Below, piece by piece: positions 37,096 through 49,260 of a DNA stretch of 64,000 nucleotides. The first letter of the stretch is position 1. Each line of letters starts with the position of its first letter. A program made the position numbers and the translations under genes. The stretch comes from Lineus longissimus (taxonomy: Eukaryota > Nemertea > Pilidiophora > Heteronemertea > Lineidae): NCBI RefSeq assembly GCF_910592395.1, contig NC_088314.1, forward strand, positions 2,416,001-2,480,000, in the 5' to 3' direction. Below the pieces are notes generated by a model. The model saw only the letters and a list, made by a program, of their open reading frames with translations. It ran no database searches and was not told where the DNA came from.

Positions 37096-37212
37096 TGGGC
37101 CGAGGTTTTGGCGATATATGTAGCTGGGTTTATTCTGAAACTTGCAGCACGTCGTGTTGTTACTTCTTATATGATGCAGCTACAACCCAAGTGGAAACCA
37201 GGCATGGATTGA
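37096..37212 (+). CDS. Membrane protein, terminal exon (candidate)
   Basis: One of the strongest acceptors in the window (gttttcacttttctttttcaag) starts this exon. In phase 0 with the preceding exon it reads WAEVLAIYVAGFILKLAARR, then VVTSYMMQLQPKWKPGMD, then TGA at 37210-37212. The first 14 or so residues after W form a hydrophobic helix followed by positive charges, so this would be a C-terminal membrane segment with its tail in the cytosol. The LxLEDLLWxxVL...F...LA.R pattern loosely recalls the last helix of ABCG half-transporters. I cannot confirm that, and no other ABCG motif is visible. Confidence 0.5.
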   Translation, partial: WAEVLAIYVAGFILKLAARRVVTSYMMQLQPKWKPGMD

Positions 37213-39339
37213 TGCGCAATACAAGATGTTCATGTCCAAGGGATAAAGTACCTGCCTTTATCTCCAAAGGTTTCCTTGAAGCAGCCTGTAACTGCAAGTT
37301 ATCTCGTCAAACCTGAATAGTTAGAAGAACACGGCCAAGGCCGATACAGTAGGCCAAATGCACTTTAGGTAGTTATTTTGTAGCTATGTACACGACTGTG
37401 CAGCTGTACCATGTAAAACTAAAAGCAGAATGCTGTGATTTATCCCGCTAGTGTCAACATTCCTGTTATTTCTTCATTGGACATTGACCATGGCTACATG
37501 CAGTTGTGTGTCGTCAAGACTGCGTGGAAGTAATCCGCATTCATGCCCAACCACCAAAGCATTGAAATATCCCTCTATAACATTGATGCTAGTAGGCCTA
37601 TAAATTAAAATGACTTGTAACCTTCAAAGCTGATTGATTTCGTTGCTGTCATGATATAACGCTGCAAATGCGTAGGCTTCCATGGGAAACAACAAAAATG
37701 TATGAACAAATGTACCGCATGACACATGGATTATAAGTATGATTTTACTAATAGCGATATCATTTTAGTAATTTGGCCTGATAAAAAATATGATTATGTG
37801 GGTATTTGACGTGAACAGGTTAAAATTGGTTGATTTGCGCCTGAACTATGTCCGGCACAAAAGACTTCTCTTACATTTCCATTTTATCCGCCGGTAATTT
37901 CCTTTCATCGCAGTTTACAATTTTGATCAGTCGACAATAAAAAGGTTTAATTCCAAAGAACATAAATATCTAAGTAGGACTTTGAAGAGATGAACCCCAG
38001 CATGGCCATCTTAAAGATAACCGGGGATATCTTCTGCTCGATGAGAGCGAAGAACCGACGCATGGATAGTTTCTCTACTCGGAACACAAGTAGTTTAGTG
38101 CGTCATTCTCTGAAGTGCACCCTCGTGAACTCGTTTCCTTTCGGCAATAATGATAAGAATATCAACACTTCTCTTCAACAATTTACCTCTGGTTGAAGGC
38201 TTCAAATGGTCGCAGTGTGCTAGGCTCTATAACATGTGTAGTCATGCTTCCTTATCTTTGGCCAAGGGAAGAATAACTCGGTCAATAATTCTAGCCCACA
38301 CTTTGTGGCTAGCATCTTCACAGACTCCGTAGGACATCCCATTCTAAAATGGGTAGAGCTGATACTTTAGGTAGCAAGCTTTCAAACACAGCTATGATTG
38401 TAATGAAGTGCATCTCGTGATTCTGACAATTGAGGAAACATACCTGTATTATATAGAGCATTTTTATGAAACGTTTTGCAGCAAGGAGAAATAATTGCAG
38501 ACGTAAAGAATAGTATTGACCGTTTCCAAGTGCACTTTTGTAAATATTCGTTCCGAGATGAAGACGCCTACGGGACGGCGGCTTGGAGTGCTTATATAAA
38601 AATTGCCTTCGGCGCCACAATCCTTTTGAAAATGTTGAATGACATGTTTTCGCAATCTGCGCTACATAAATATGGTGTGACCAGTCGCAATCAAAACCTT
38701 TCTTAAACATGTAAGAAATAGAGAGTCTTCTGCCTGGTGGCGCGCACTGGACATACAGTCTGACTTATAGTAACGATGGTCCGTTGTCGCCATCAGCAGA
38801 TGCGTATAGGGGAAGGTCAAGTTGCGTATCGTCCGGGCCGGTGGCGTCTACGGATATATTCTTTACCAATGAGAAATTGACGGGAACAGTGGAACCTTTA
38901 TTGAACCTAAATTATATCAAACTTGATAAATAATCCTTGTGATTCGGTTCCAAAGAAAACTTCCATCAGAAGCAAATCGGTCGAAATCTTACTTCAACTA
39001 AAACGATAACCTCTGCACTACTGTTTAAGAAAATTAGACCTGAAATTAATGAGTTCCCGGTTAATTTTTTTAACCAACATCGCCCATTAATTCCGTTAAT
39101 ATTGAAAATCGATCAACAAAGCCAGGCAATCAGATGGAGGCAGTTAATTCTAATTATTTGAAATCTACAGTTCATTACTGATAATGATGAGTTCGTGCCG
39201 AGATTTGGCATCGAATCATTTTGTTTGGCTTTAACTCCTTATTTACTAAAACAGTAATCCTGAGTGTAGTGGAGTGGTCGCTTTGTGTAGACAGGAGATT
39301 TGGACGGTTTGACTATAAAGGTCCTTCGTCAGCCTCGTG

Positions 39340-39500
39340 TTATCCCCCATTCGAACCCCCTCCAGTCATGGCAGAAGAGGTGGTCTCGCTTTTCGATGAT
39401 CGATCTTTGGCCAGATATTCGTTCGAGGCGGAGTCCTCGTTTGTTACGACTTCAGGGTCATCTTCACTGATCAAGGACAACTTTATTGCTTGATAACATA
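39340..39500 (-). CDS. Candidate terminal exon, acidic Ser/Thr-rich tail
   Basis: On the minus strand the frame reads KLSLISEDDPEVVTNEDSAS, then AKDRSSKSETTSSAM and a Gly-rich end (TGGGSNGG) before TAA at 39342-39340. The segment is richer in G+C than its flanks and looks like a cytosolic tail. Upstream the frame continues through SIIYAAMSYYIHLCYQ, which may be a membrane helix. The acceptor is ambiguous. The plus strand is also open here (39221-39493). Confidence 0.35.
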
Positions 39501-39931
39501 AATGTATGTAATATGACATCGCTGCGTATATTATCGATTTCAATAACCCTGAATTATACAGATTTCTCGCAAAAATATATATTTTCATTGTATTTAATAA
39601 CGCTGTATTATCTTTCCAATCAATAGCTTTTTCAAAACCCAAATTATACCAGAACAAACATTTCCGATAATTTTCTATCATTTTCAAAATCAATGCTCAA
39701 AATGCCGATAGCGAACGGAGGTTTTTTGCTTGCACGTTGTCTGCCCGATAAACTACATACTGAACTTCAAGAGGTATCGCCTCCTTAGCCTCTGCGCGTT
39801 GTCTTTAAGCTGAGCATTGTCAATACATTGAGGGTCAAGATGATATAGTAGTACCAGGTGCAAAATTTGCGACAACTCGTCGTTCGATTGACTGAGAACC
39901 ACTTGTCATCACATGGATAGCATTTTCTTAC

Positions 39932-39973
39932 CAAGTTTGAAACCTCAGAAGAAACCCAGTCTATAAAATCATA
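39932..39973 (-). CDS. Candidate 42-nt exon
   Basis: A minus-strand acceptor (cacagtcctcaatcgtctgcaag) and a donor (aacttg|gtaaga) bound 14 codons, YDFIDWVSSEVSNL, phase 0 at both ends. It lies upstream of the candidate tail exon on the same strand. Confidence 0.25.
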
Positions 39974-40089
39974 CTTGCAGACGATTGAGGACTGTGTCAA
40001 TAAAAGATTATGGACTAGTCTATATATCATGACTCTTTGATGGTTGACAATCGTCAAATTACCTACATTACAACGGGATGTGTACATAA

Positions 40090-41990
40090 TTGCAGTAATC
40101 AGTCAATACAATTGTAAAACCTAATTAAGGTCTATCTGATATGCCGGCAGACTTTTTTATGTCTAGATGTCCAATATCAAAACGTAGGTGATGAAGAAAC
40201 GACACCTGCTGTAACGGCTAAGAAACTTTCAAAATCGCAAACAAACTTATACTCCAACCTTACGACGTTATGAAAAAGAATGCTCTATGCATCCTCACAA
40301 CTTTGTTACTCACACCAAACGTTTGACGGTCGTGGACAGAAACTGATATCTTGTTAAGAAGACACATAATCTGGTTAAGTTACGCCCATATCTTTCTTAC
40401 TTGAATATTGATATCAAGAGATGCCGTGTATCAGATCATACATCTCCGAATCTGAACTCATGGTTTAAGTCTGCACGTTGAGGGAAACTTGACGTGACCT
40501 TTAGTGCACAGTGTATGTATTTGTCTGCACTGGTCATTTGAGCAAATTCCATTTACTGTTTCCGTTATTACTTGTCTGACATTTATCACTTTATTGGGTA
40601 TATTGTTGTGTTCAAATCACAAAGCAAACATTTTGTACACACATATTTGCCATAATTTTGCGCGAGAATCTGGCCTACTATCTAAGACCAATTCTGTCGT
40701 GTACTGTCATAACAATTTACTCATATTTGATGATCTTTTCAGTAATTTGGTACACAATTTAACCCACTCTGAAAAATGTTTCAACATTTTACACTTTCAC
40801 CAAAGTGACGCATAGCGCCATGTAAGAGTGTGCATACAGCAGGCGTTACATCTTTACATTGTATACAGATCTGTTCTTGGATTTCTTATGTATCATCGAT
40901 AGAACAACGCATTTACACATCCATTTAACCTTATGCCTAGAGCTAAGTCACATTTATGCTGACATTCTATTGTTCAGGAATTTCAAACTTCGATTTTGAG
41001 AAAGCGAATTGTTGCAAAACAAGGTATTATTATTTCAAAACAACTTTAGGTTAATGTTCTTTTCCGAAGGATTGGGATCGGCAGGAGCTATGATTTTGTT
41101 GCCTGATAATGCTATCCGTACAATGTCATTATGCTGCATATTGTGGATATTATAATGTGATTGTGTAGAATAAACTTTATAAACTATTCAATTGATCGGG
41201 TGCAATAAAAGTTGCGATATTTTGATTTATTGTTTATTTAATCAATTGAAGAGTTAACAAAGTGATTCCACCTATCGAATATATCTATTTAATTGTTTAC
41301 ATAAGCATTACTATTGAGTTATTTGTGTGAGACATCAATAAGTCACAGGGATTTAACAATATTCCCCGTGACCGACAATGGGATAGAAATCATTTAAGTA
41401 ATTGATCAAACAACAATAAGGCAATTGTAATAAATTACCTGTTGAAGCGCAGATAATCGATTTCAGTTACTTCATGATGTTCATGAGTGCTCCGAGAGGT
41501 AAATAAATGATTATGTTACCATCAACCATCATGAATTTCACTGGAAATATGTCGATTCAGTGGTTAACAGGACATCCTCGCTATTAGGGTCACTGTGTTG
41601 GTCCAAAATTTGTTGTTTTCACTCAATTGACCTCTCTCATCAAGACACCTCTCAATTACGTCGGTATTTGTCAGTCTCGAGAGTGTCCAGATGTTCTGCT
41701 GTATCACCATGCAAAAGCCATTAAAATTGGTGGTTTAGGTTAATGTACAGCTTATAAGCTTCTATTTGACCATTACATGAGTATACTCGGACTATGTAAC
41801 GGTCAAATCGAAGATCGGCACCGTTGCTTGAGGCACCAAGCCCATTTGAAAGAAACATCATACCATAATGTGTACCTGTTGACATAGTTCTGTTATCTAT
41901 TCTATATTACACATGTATGTCATTAAATATGCTACAACCATTTGAAGCTGTCCGTAATTACATCGATTTTTTAATTTATCTTTTTAACCT
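40090..41990. other. No feature seen
   Basis: A+T-rich DNA. A 103-codon plus frame (40504-40815) is Leu/Ile/His-rich without splice signals and reads like chance. Confidence 0.4.
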
Positions 41991-41994
41991 TAAG

Positions 41995-42078
41995 GCCAAT
42001 TCCACTTTTTTTTCGCGATCAAAAACTGCTTTGACATGGTATGGAATCGATGTTGAAACAACTGATTTGTCAATATTG
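41995..42078 (+). CDS. Candidate 28-codon exon
   Basis: A pyrimidine-rich acceptor (ttttttaatttatctttttaaccttaag) and a GTGAGT donor bound exactly 28 open codons, phase 0 at both ends, including SKTALTWYGIDVETTDLSIL. Not recognised. Confidence 0.3.
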
Positions 42079-43096
42079 GTGAGTGGTACGGAAACAACGC
42101 CCACATGAAAGCTGGGCCGGCCTACGGTAGACCCTATTAAGATATGATTTATCCATGTCGCTTCCTAATGCATTGTGGAATGTGAATTACCTGATGCAGT
42201 AGAAGAATTTATCTACATGTTGCCGAAGCCGTAAGGGACTGTTAACCAGTGCACAGCCTCATTTCATAATAGAGGTTTAGGTTTGAATGCTATTTTAGCA
42301 CCATGACAATGACGTAGCAAGGACCATAGCACGAAAAGCTAACTCGAGCTCGAGGGATTGGCAAAAACATGCATCCTTTATATACAAAAGTAGTGTAGCG
42401 TGATGCGATGACGATCTGGGACATGCCTTGGTGAAAGAATACTCCCTGCAGAGGACGGTAAAAGTTATGTACATCATTGTCAATGCTGGTAACACAATAT
42501 CCAACAAATTGATTGACGGACAAAGCATCCTAAACACTGTTAATTAGCTTTGTTGACCTTTCCAAGTACATTTTGCTAAATATTGTTGATTAGTTTACAC
42601 CATTTCCAGTTGATCATCCAAATGTCATTGATTATCATGAATTCCATGATAATAGTACTTATCTCGACGCAAATTGCATCCAAATATGTTGTTCATTACG
42701 AGTGAAATTAATGTAGCAAATGGTATTTTGAAGATAAACTAGACTTTATTCTTTCGCTACTGATTGCACTGTTAGCCAGTGGTGTTATTCATAGGCCTAT
42801 ATAATACCAGTGTATCATGCTTATTATGCCAATCATCGACACCAAATTGAGCCACCAATATTATTCCGTAATCACACATCACACGCTTAAACTTTATTTG
42901 AAGAAGGCTGGAATGGATCAGTTCAATTCACTGAAAAGGACGAAGATTCCTTTTCTCTTAATGAATACGAGGAGGGTTTAATGGTTATGTCTTCGTGCCA
43001 AAATCGCCTCTCGAAACAAGCTGTTGAAAACTTAAGCGCCCCTGAATGATTAATGCAGCAATATGTGAATTGGCACGGGTCTAAGGATAACATAGT

Positions 43097-43130
43097 CACA
43101 TACGTACATATGCATGTACATGTACGTGTG
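43097..43130. repeat. 34-bp perfect alternating purine-pyrimidine tract
   Basis: Every base from 43097 to 43130 alternates pyrimidine and purine (cacatacgtacatatgcatg...), and the tract is also an imperfect palindrome. Such DNA can form Z-DNA or a cruciform. Confidence 0.7.
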
Positions 43131-45842
43131 ATTAAGTTTTAAAAACAGAACGAACACATAGATGTACGCATGCATAAGTAAGCCATTCTAGTTACTAACT
43201 CTCCAGGACACTTCGTGTCTGATACTTCAGCGCTCCAGGTCTAATACTTCTGTGAAGGCGACCTGTCGTGCCAGCGACAGCTCACTTGAGGTAGATTACG
43301 ATGCTTGCAAAACCATTAACAATGTCATTAAGAAAGGATATTCGAGGAATCTGGCTTCCCAGGTTTCACTATCGGTTTTTTAGTTTTGACGCAGCAGGGC
43401 GCGAATGGCCCTGCTTACTGCTGTTTTACGTTTTTCTGAGGCTAATTACAATAACACTTTATCGACCAGTGGGGTCTACTCTGAATTCTGTTTCTTAAGG
43501 TTAGACTGTCAAACTAATTTTTCGTCATCCAATGCCATCGAAGTTGGAGGTTAAGTTATAGATGACCTGTTATCTTTCATTCTTTGTATCTAATTCGTGC
43601 TCAAACTCATTTTTTTCTGGATGCCATAGATTTGTTTGAAGAGCTTTTTAAAGGCAAAACTGGGCACAAATCGCGTGTAATTATTTGGTGGTTTTGCTGA
43701 TCATTGCTGTTGGGCTGAGTTGCATGCAGACTACAGTCTGTAACAATAACAATGGAACATATATCCTATTCTAGAAAAAAAAATTCAATGTGGTCAAGTC
43801 TCATCTTGGCGTATGCTTGGTGCCGAAGACGACCAACGCTTTGGTTTACTTCAAACCAACATTGGCTGCAGTTGATGTGGCAGTGATCTCTCTCTCAAAG
43901 CCATTCATGGAAGATTCGAGAAGGGATCGTCACATTTCAGTCAGCTACCCGTATCATATCGTGATAGATTTTCTGTCACCTAGTCGTAAAAACTAGTATC
44001 GTTTGCACTGTCACATGAAGACTCAAAGGGCAAAACCTGTCATCGCAGACTTCTTCTCATTATTCCGAACTTTTTTTTTCATTTCGCCATTGTAACTGTC
44101 CAGTGCAAGCCTCTATTATTTATAACATTGGTTCAGAGACGTGTTTAGTTTGTCCCAAACACCTTTCTCCTATTTCGCTAATGGTTTTTGTTGCACAGGT
44201 ACTGTATTATACCAGTTTGTACAATTGAATAGTATTTTTGTACTAAAACTTATATCGCCCTTGCCCAAGTAAAATAACCTGCTGCTGTCAGCCATCACCC
44301 GATTTTCCTAACTGATGGATCGATCGCAAATATTTACCATCAAGACAGTTCGTATTTGAACTGAGGACACTTCTTCACCCTTATGTTTGTCGAGATTGTT
44401 GCGATAACTGATTCGGCTTCATGTACAGCAGTAACTGTGCTTCTTGTTGTTGCAACCCTTACGACTTCTCAAAGAGATCGAGAGCAACGTTCCAAGTGTA
44501 TGTTATCAGGGAGAGGTTGGTATCCATAGCCTCAAATAAAAAGGTATTACCTGCACAAAGACGAGACCCAAGGTGCTAGTACTTACATTATTTGAACAAC
44601 AGCCTTCCATTTCTCCTTCCTACTTGTATACGCTGGCTATCAAAATTCACATGAAGAAACTTAATCTTATTCATTCGGATTTTGATATGGATGAAGGTGT
44701 TTTAAACCGCCGATATGTTGACTTAATGTGTTAAGGGTTTTTTTGCTTTCTTGCCGTTTGGATGCACGCAAACTTCTATCATTTCTGTTACACGGTTTGC
44801 TGTGAGCAGTCACATTCAGAATGAATAGTGCTGAAAACTTGTAATATGTTGAAACCTCAAACAATTTTTATTGATATTTCGATAGTTTTCTATAGGCTCA
44901 TGCACTATTGAAATCTGCAACTTCATCAATACACAGTGGGCGTTTGACAAGCCCTGATTCAGACCCCGTGGGTTTACTTGGCTGATATTTTCAAACTTGA
45001 AGACAGGAATTCGATTATTTTATTGTAGTGAAGGTCATTTGAAGCAAAGGCATAATAACGCATAATCAGAACGTGTTGTGAATGTTTGAGCTTCAGGACA
45101 AGATAAAAAAAGGTCACAGTGTCATTCACATAATCGATATATAAAACGAAAAATAAACACTTGACCGCAGTCACGTAAATGCACATTTCAATCTAACCAA
45201 TGGTGTTGCGTTTTTCCTATGTTTTTCATCATGGCAATTGCTGATGTGTCACCGACACAGCATTTTCAAAGCCTCATTGTCAATGAGGTGATGGTTTAAC
45301 CCTACCCAAGGCTTTTACATTTCGCATTATATTTTAATCATGAATTGAAACCTGATACGAATATATGGTACTTTTCAATTGATATTTGAAATGTTTAATG
45401 GAGTTGATACTGAATAATATTGATTATTAAAACCCTGAGGCCAAATATCCTAGTTATCATAAATCGTAACCAATAAATCCACTTCTTGGCTTTTGAAAAC
45501 AGTCTTAGGATGATCAAACCTTGAGGCATTTTATAAATTTATCTTCCTGTTCTTTTCGAATCGACGATATTTATCTGTTTGTATATGTGTGCTTTATAAA
45601 TATGCTGAGAATTGGTCCACAATCATATCAATATCCACACTATTAAATTAAACAGGGAATCCTGGTATGGCTCTGAAAAGCTTGATGGAAGTATTTGTCA
45701 CCAAGCTTTGATGCTGAAAGTATTCTTGTCAAAGCCTTCTATAATGAGTGAATTTACGTGAAAAAAAGATAATATGAAGTGAAACTCGGTAAAGTTGAGA
45801 TGCTCCTGTGTACGTTTAATGATTTTTTGTTACTATATCAGC

Positions 45843-46070
45843 ATGGCGTTCCTAAGCTTGGTGAAACTAAAAGCCAGTGAAGTAAAAAACTGTTTGCAGG
45901 CTAGAGTTCTTGTACTGATCGGACTGTTAGCAGTCTCGGAAGCCAGGCTGTTTGGATTACAGAGCAAACAGTTTACAATAGAATCATGCTGTAACACGTT
46001 CCAGCGTGCTTCTCTGGTTGGCCAAAAGTACAATGCAAATATTCGACACAAAGAACAAGCTAGATTTTAA
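45843..46070 (+). CDS. Possible small ORF with optimal start context
   Basis: The context agcATGG is ideal. The 75-codon frame has a hydrophobic stretch (ARVLVLIGLLAVSEA) after residue 20. It is intronless and has no homology I can see, and the minus strand is open across it. Chance is a fair explanation. Confidence 0.2.
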   Translation: MAFLSLVKLKASEVKNCLQARVLVLIGLLAVSEARLFGLQSKQFTIESCCNTFQRASLVGQKYNANIRHKEQARF

Positions 46071-47592
46071 GGGAATATCAGAATAGTATGAAAAGGTAAA
46101 TCATTAATTAATTGATAGTCAAGCAGTGGTTAGTTAGGACATACGTGTGCCATGGTATCCTAATTAGAGAGTTTATCAATTTCACGATTTACTGTAGAGT
46201 ACAGCAGCTTTGTGAGACTTTCAGGGAATCACAGTTGTTTCATGTTCATAGTCGACTATGATCTTTGTGGGCAGTAGACTTCAAAAGTAAGATTAATATT
46301 CTCCTTCCATCAGTTGCTTTGAGTTTCATCACCCATGCCCCACACTCGGGTCAATATCACAAACATGACGACATCCACATCCAACCCACACCAATAGGGA
46401 AAAAATTCAGTCGCGAATGTGAGCAAGCAACCCCGCCAATCACCTCAGGGAGGCGATGATCATGCCTTATTGATTATAAGCCTTAATGATCATGACCCCA
46501 CGAAATCGATTCAGCTACAGTGTCATTCTTCCTTAACGAAAAAAACATTTAAAGAAATTAATGAAATACATTCTATGGTGTTAATACAGAATGAAATATA
46601 ATATGGACGTAAATTACTTCTGAGGTTCTACCGATAAATTTGACTGATGGTTTTGACTTTTTATCGGGATCAATGCATTTGAAGTGGTAATCAGAATGAT
46701 GTCAATATAAATGTACGGAACACCTTCTCGAATCGCCTTCTCTAATCACGCTTATCGTAGTAAGTTATATTTCTTGTTTTACTAAATAAACAGCTGAACT
46801 TCCATGAGATGCAAATTGAAATCGCTGGGATATGTACATGTTTAGTTGGATGTGTATTCTATTCATCCTGGGGGTAATTGCCCCATAGGCATTTCCAATT
46901 TGTTCTTAGCTGCAGCAGTGCTAGAAGTTAATTGGAAACTGCGAACTTCATTAGTTTCAAGTTTGTTTCAGGTAGAGTTTGGGCCGGATTTACGCTGGAT
47001 ATCTGGCCTTAAACATAGTTAACAAAATAGAACTGTCAACATCATCGTTTCCTTCAATTTGAGTCTCCGTAGTCTATACTACGACGTGGTGAAATCCACT
47101 CTGTAGCTTCACTAAAAATAGCTTCATGTATCCCTTTGTCTTTCCTTGGACGGGTATCAAATAGTCATCGAGGCCCAGCTACCTCACTTGCTTGCTCTTC
47201 AGCATCATTCTTCATTTCTGACTATATCCTCCTGTGGCACTAGACTATTCTAAATGCTAATAAAGAGAAACCTTGAGGGAAATGTATCAGCTTGTAACTA
47301 TACTGATATGATCTCACCTCAGCAGGTTGACGTTGTTTACACGCTGCAAATTAACTCTTTTGCTAGTAAACAAAGGAATGCGTGTGATGCTTCTATCGTC
47401 GAACTGCTACAGGTTAGCTTCATATGAAGTGTCTCACACATGACACTCTTTTCTGCCTCTAGCGCAAGACCTGAGTCTAACTGCGCCATGAGTGGCTAAC
47501 ATGACTCTCATATTGACATGCTACACCATGGGTAGTCACACCAGGCAAAACACAATTCGTAAGATGGTATTCTAGAGACGAGAGCCACTCAC

Positions 47593-47645
47593 CTAATCCA
47601 TTATCAATAACTAGTTTTTTCCTCTCGGCTGGGCGACTTCCTCTT
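47593..47645 (-). CDS. Candidate exon ending in an actin-like motif
   Basis: A minus-strand acceptor (cctcgatctttttctaaaaag) and a strong donor (ggattag|gtgagt) bound 53 nt. The frame reads RGSRPAERKKLVIDNGLG, cut in phase 1 after the last Gly. [LV]V[IVC]DNGxG is the first nucleotide-binding loop of actins and actin-related proteins. I see no following exon with the expected xxKxGF/Y, and no start ATG, so this may be coincidence. Confidence 0.25.
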
Positions 47646-48194
47646 CTTTTTAGAAAAAGATCGAGGTAATTTGCCTCACTGAGTCAAAGTAACATGTAAC
47701 TGGCAGTGACATTGGGATGATGAACTGTAAATGGCATAAATGCGTGTAGACCTAATTCTCAAGGGGTCTAACAAAGCCCTTCCACTAGCTTTGCCACTAT
47801 CCACAATCGATCATGAGTGCAGCCTACCCGACTCTACCTTCTCGCCATTAATCTATCAAGTTGCTGTTTTATTAGGTGGACTTTTGTCTATAGCTCCAGG
47901 GAAGATGTCTACATCACCTACTTGTAGCTGTTAATGATAGCGAGTCGTTATTAGTTAGAAGCGGTTTGTTAGGTATGGCAACATCAACTTTATGAAAGAC
48001 AAAATCATTGAAGGCTATGGTAGACACAGTGCCTGATATTGTACCTTATCTAGGATAGTTTTCTGGAAGTTTTTATTGCTGTAAAGGTCAAGCGAACATT
48101 CCGTTGACATGGCTTAGAGAGCCTGAGCTTTGATTGAATACCGGGAACCCAAAACCTCTGTAGCATGTCTATGTTTTATTCTGCTGGCGTTTAG

Positions 48195-48390
48195 GGATAG
48201 TGCCGCCTGTGACGATGTTATGTCATTAGATTCTCTTCGATCCTGTTCTCTAAATCCAAACAACTTGTGCGACGTTTTACATTGTCCTCCGCAAGATGAA
48301 GAAGAAGACTATTATGGCTACAGAGACCAAGTTAGTATCTGGACAGACCTGTCGTCGAACGAGCTTGTCTGTATGGCCTGCATGAAATAG
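48195..48390 (+). CDS. Candidate terminal exon, Cys-rich acidic peptide
   Basis: An acceptor (tgttttattctgctggcgtttag) precedes a frame with CDDVMSLDSLRSC, NLCDVLHCPP, DEEEDYYGY and LVCMACMK before TAG. It has seven cysteines in about 65 residues and an acidic patch. If unspliced, the upstream VACLCFILLAF looks like a signal peptide, but no ATG precedes it. Function unknown. Confidence 0.3.
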
Positions 48391-48399
48391 TCTCATATG

Positions 48400-49260
48400 G
48401 TGATAGGTTGGACTCCCGTGTCCTGGGGCAGGACATTCGGCCTCGAGGCAATCACTGCTACTGACAGAGCCCCCTGACTAGGGAGAATACTGTAATTGAC
48501 ATGCCATTTCGCACGTAGACCTAGCGACTCAGACAGTCCAGTGGGTATCTACAGAAATCCCAGCGAGCCTAAGTCATTCGAAGGAAAAGGTTGACGGAGT
48601 CAGCTAAGCCAGTGACAGTGATGAGATGACTGGATGTGGACAATGAAACTACCATTGACGGCCGTATTGCCAATAGATGAAAGCCTGTCATGATACGTCT
48701 CGATGCCCTGCCGAGAGAATTTGGTCGACTGAGCAATCCCTGGTAGTGACGGTGATAGCACTGGTCTCAGTTCCCCCGACTTGACCAGTCAAACGGATCG
48801 ATACGCAAGACGTATACCCGCCATGTCAGCCCATGAAGCGTGATCCCCCCCTGGGTGATACACGGTTCAGGTTACCAGGGTTATTGAGATCTGATCTGCA
48901 CTAGTTTACGCAGGAAGACCCCTCGTCAAAGGATACCCTTGGGTGTGCTTTCCTCTCATCCCGCCCGTGATCTTTCAACATCTGCTACTGTGGACATGGC
49001 CGAGACTTTTATTGTCGAAGGATGAACTCGCATCGATCACTTCGCAGATGCAGTCTACATGATGGTGCAGACACCTTGCCGATCATGCCTCAAGAGAACA
49101 ACTTACCAGTGAAACCACGTGTCCGTTGTGATCTCTTCTGTAACACAAGGCTAATGATGAGGGATGGTTGTTTCGGAGAGACGATGGCGATAGGAGAGCC
49201 GGACAAGCATGACTCGAGTGTGTCACACAGTTGATTGTTTCCGGGTCCCCTGTCTTTGCC
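48400..49260. other. G+C-richer island without genes
   Basis: By eye this stretch is near 50% G+C with many CpGs, clearly above its flanks, yet has no long frame. Two related 22-bp segments (gtgacagtgatgagatgactgg near 48612, gtgacggtgatagcactggt near 48746) suggest internal duplication. A decayed mobile element is possible. Confidence 0.35.

Noticed and set aside
39340-39365. Minus-strand gggttcgaatggg, possible tRNA T-arm
   Set aside because: No cloverleaf can be drawn around it.
43790-43996. Plus frame with VDVAVISLSKPFM, reminiscent of ionotropic glutamate receptors
   Set aside because: The two matching pieces are adjacent here but separated by about a dozen residues in the real family, and no other receptor motif or good splice site is present.
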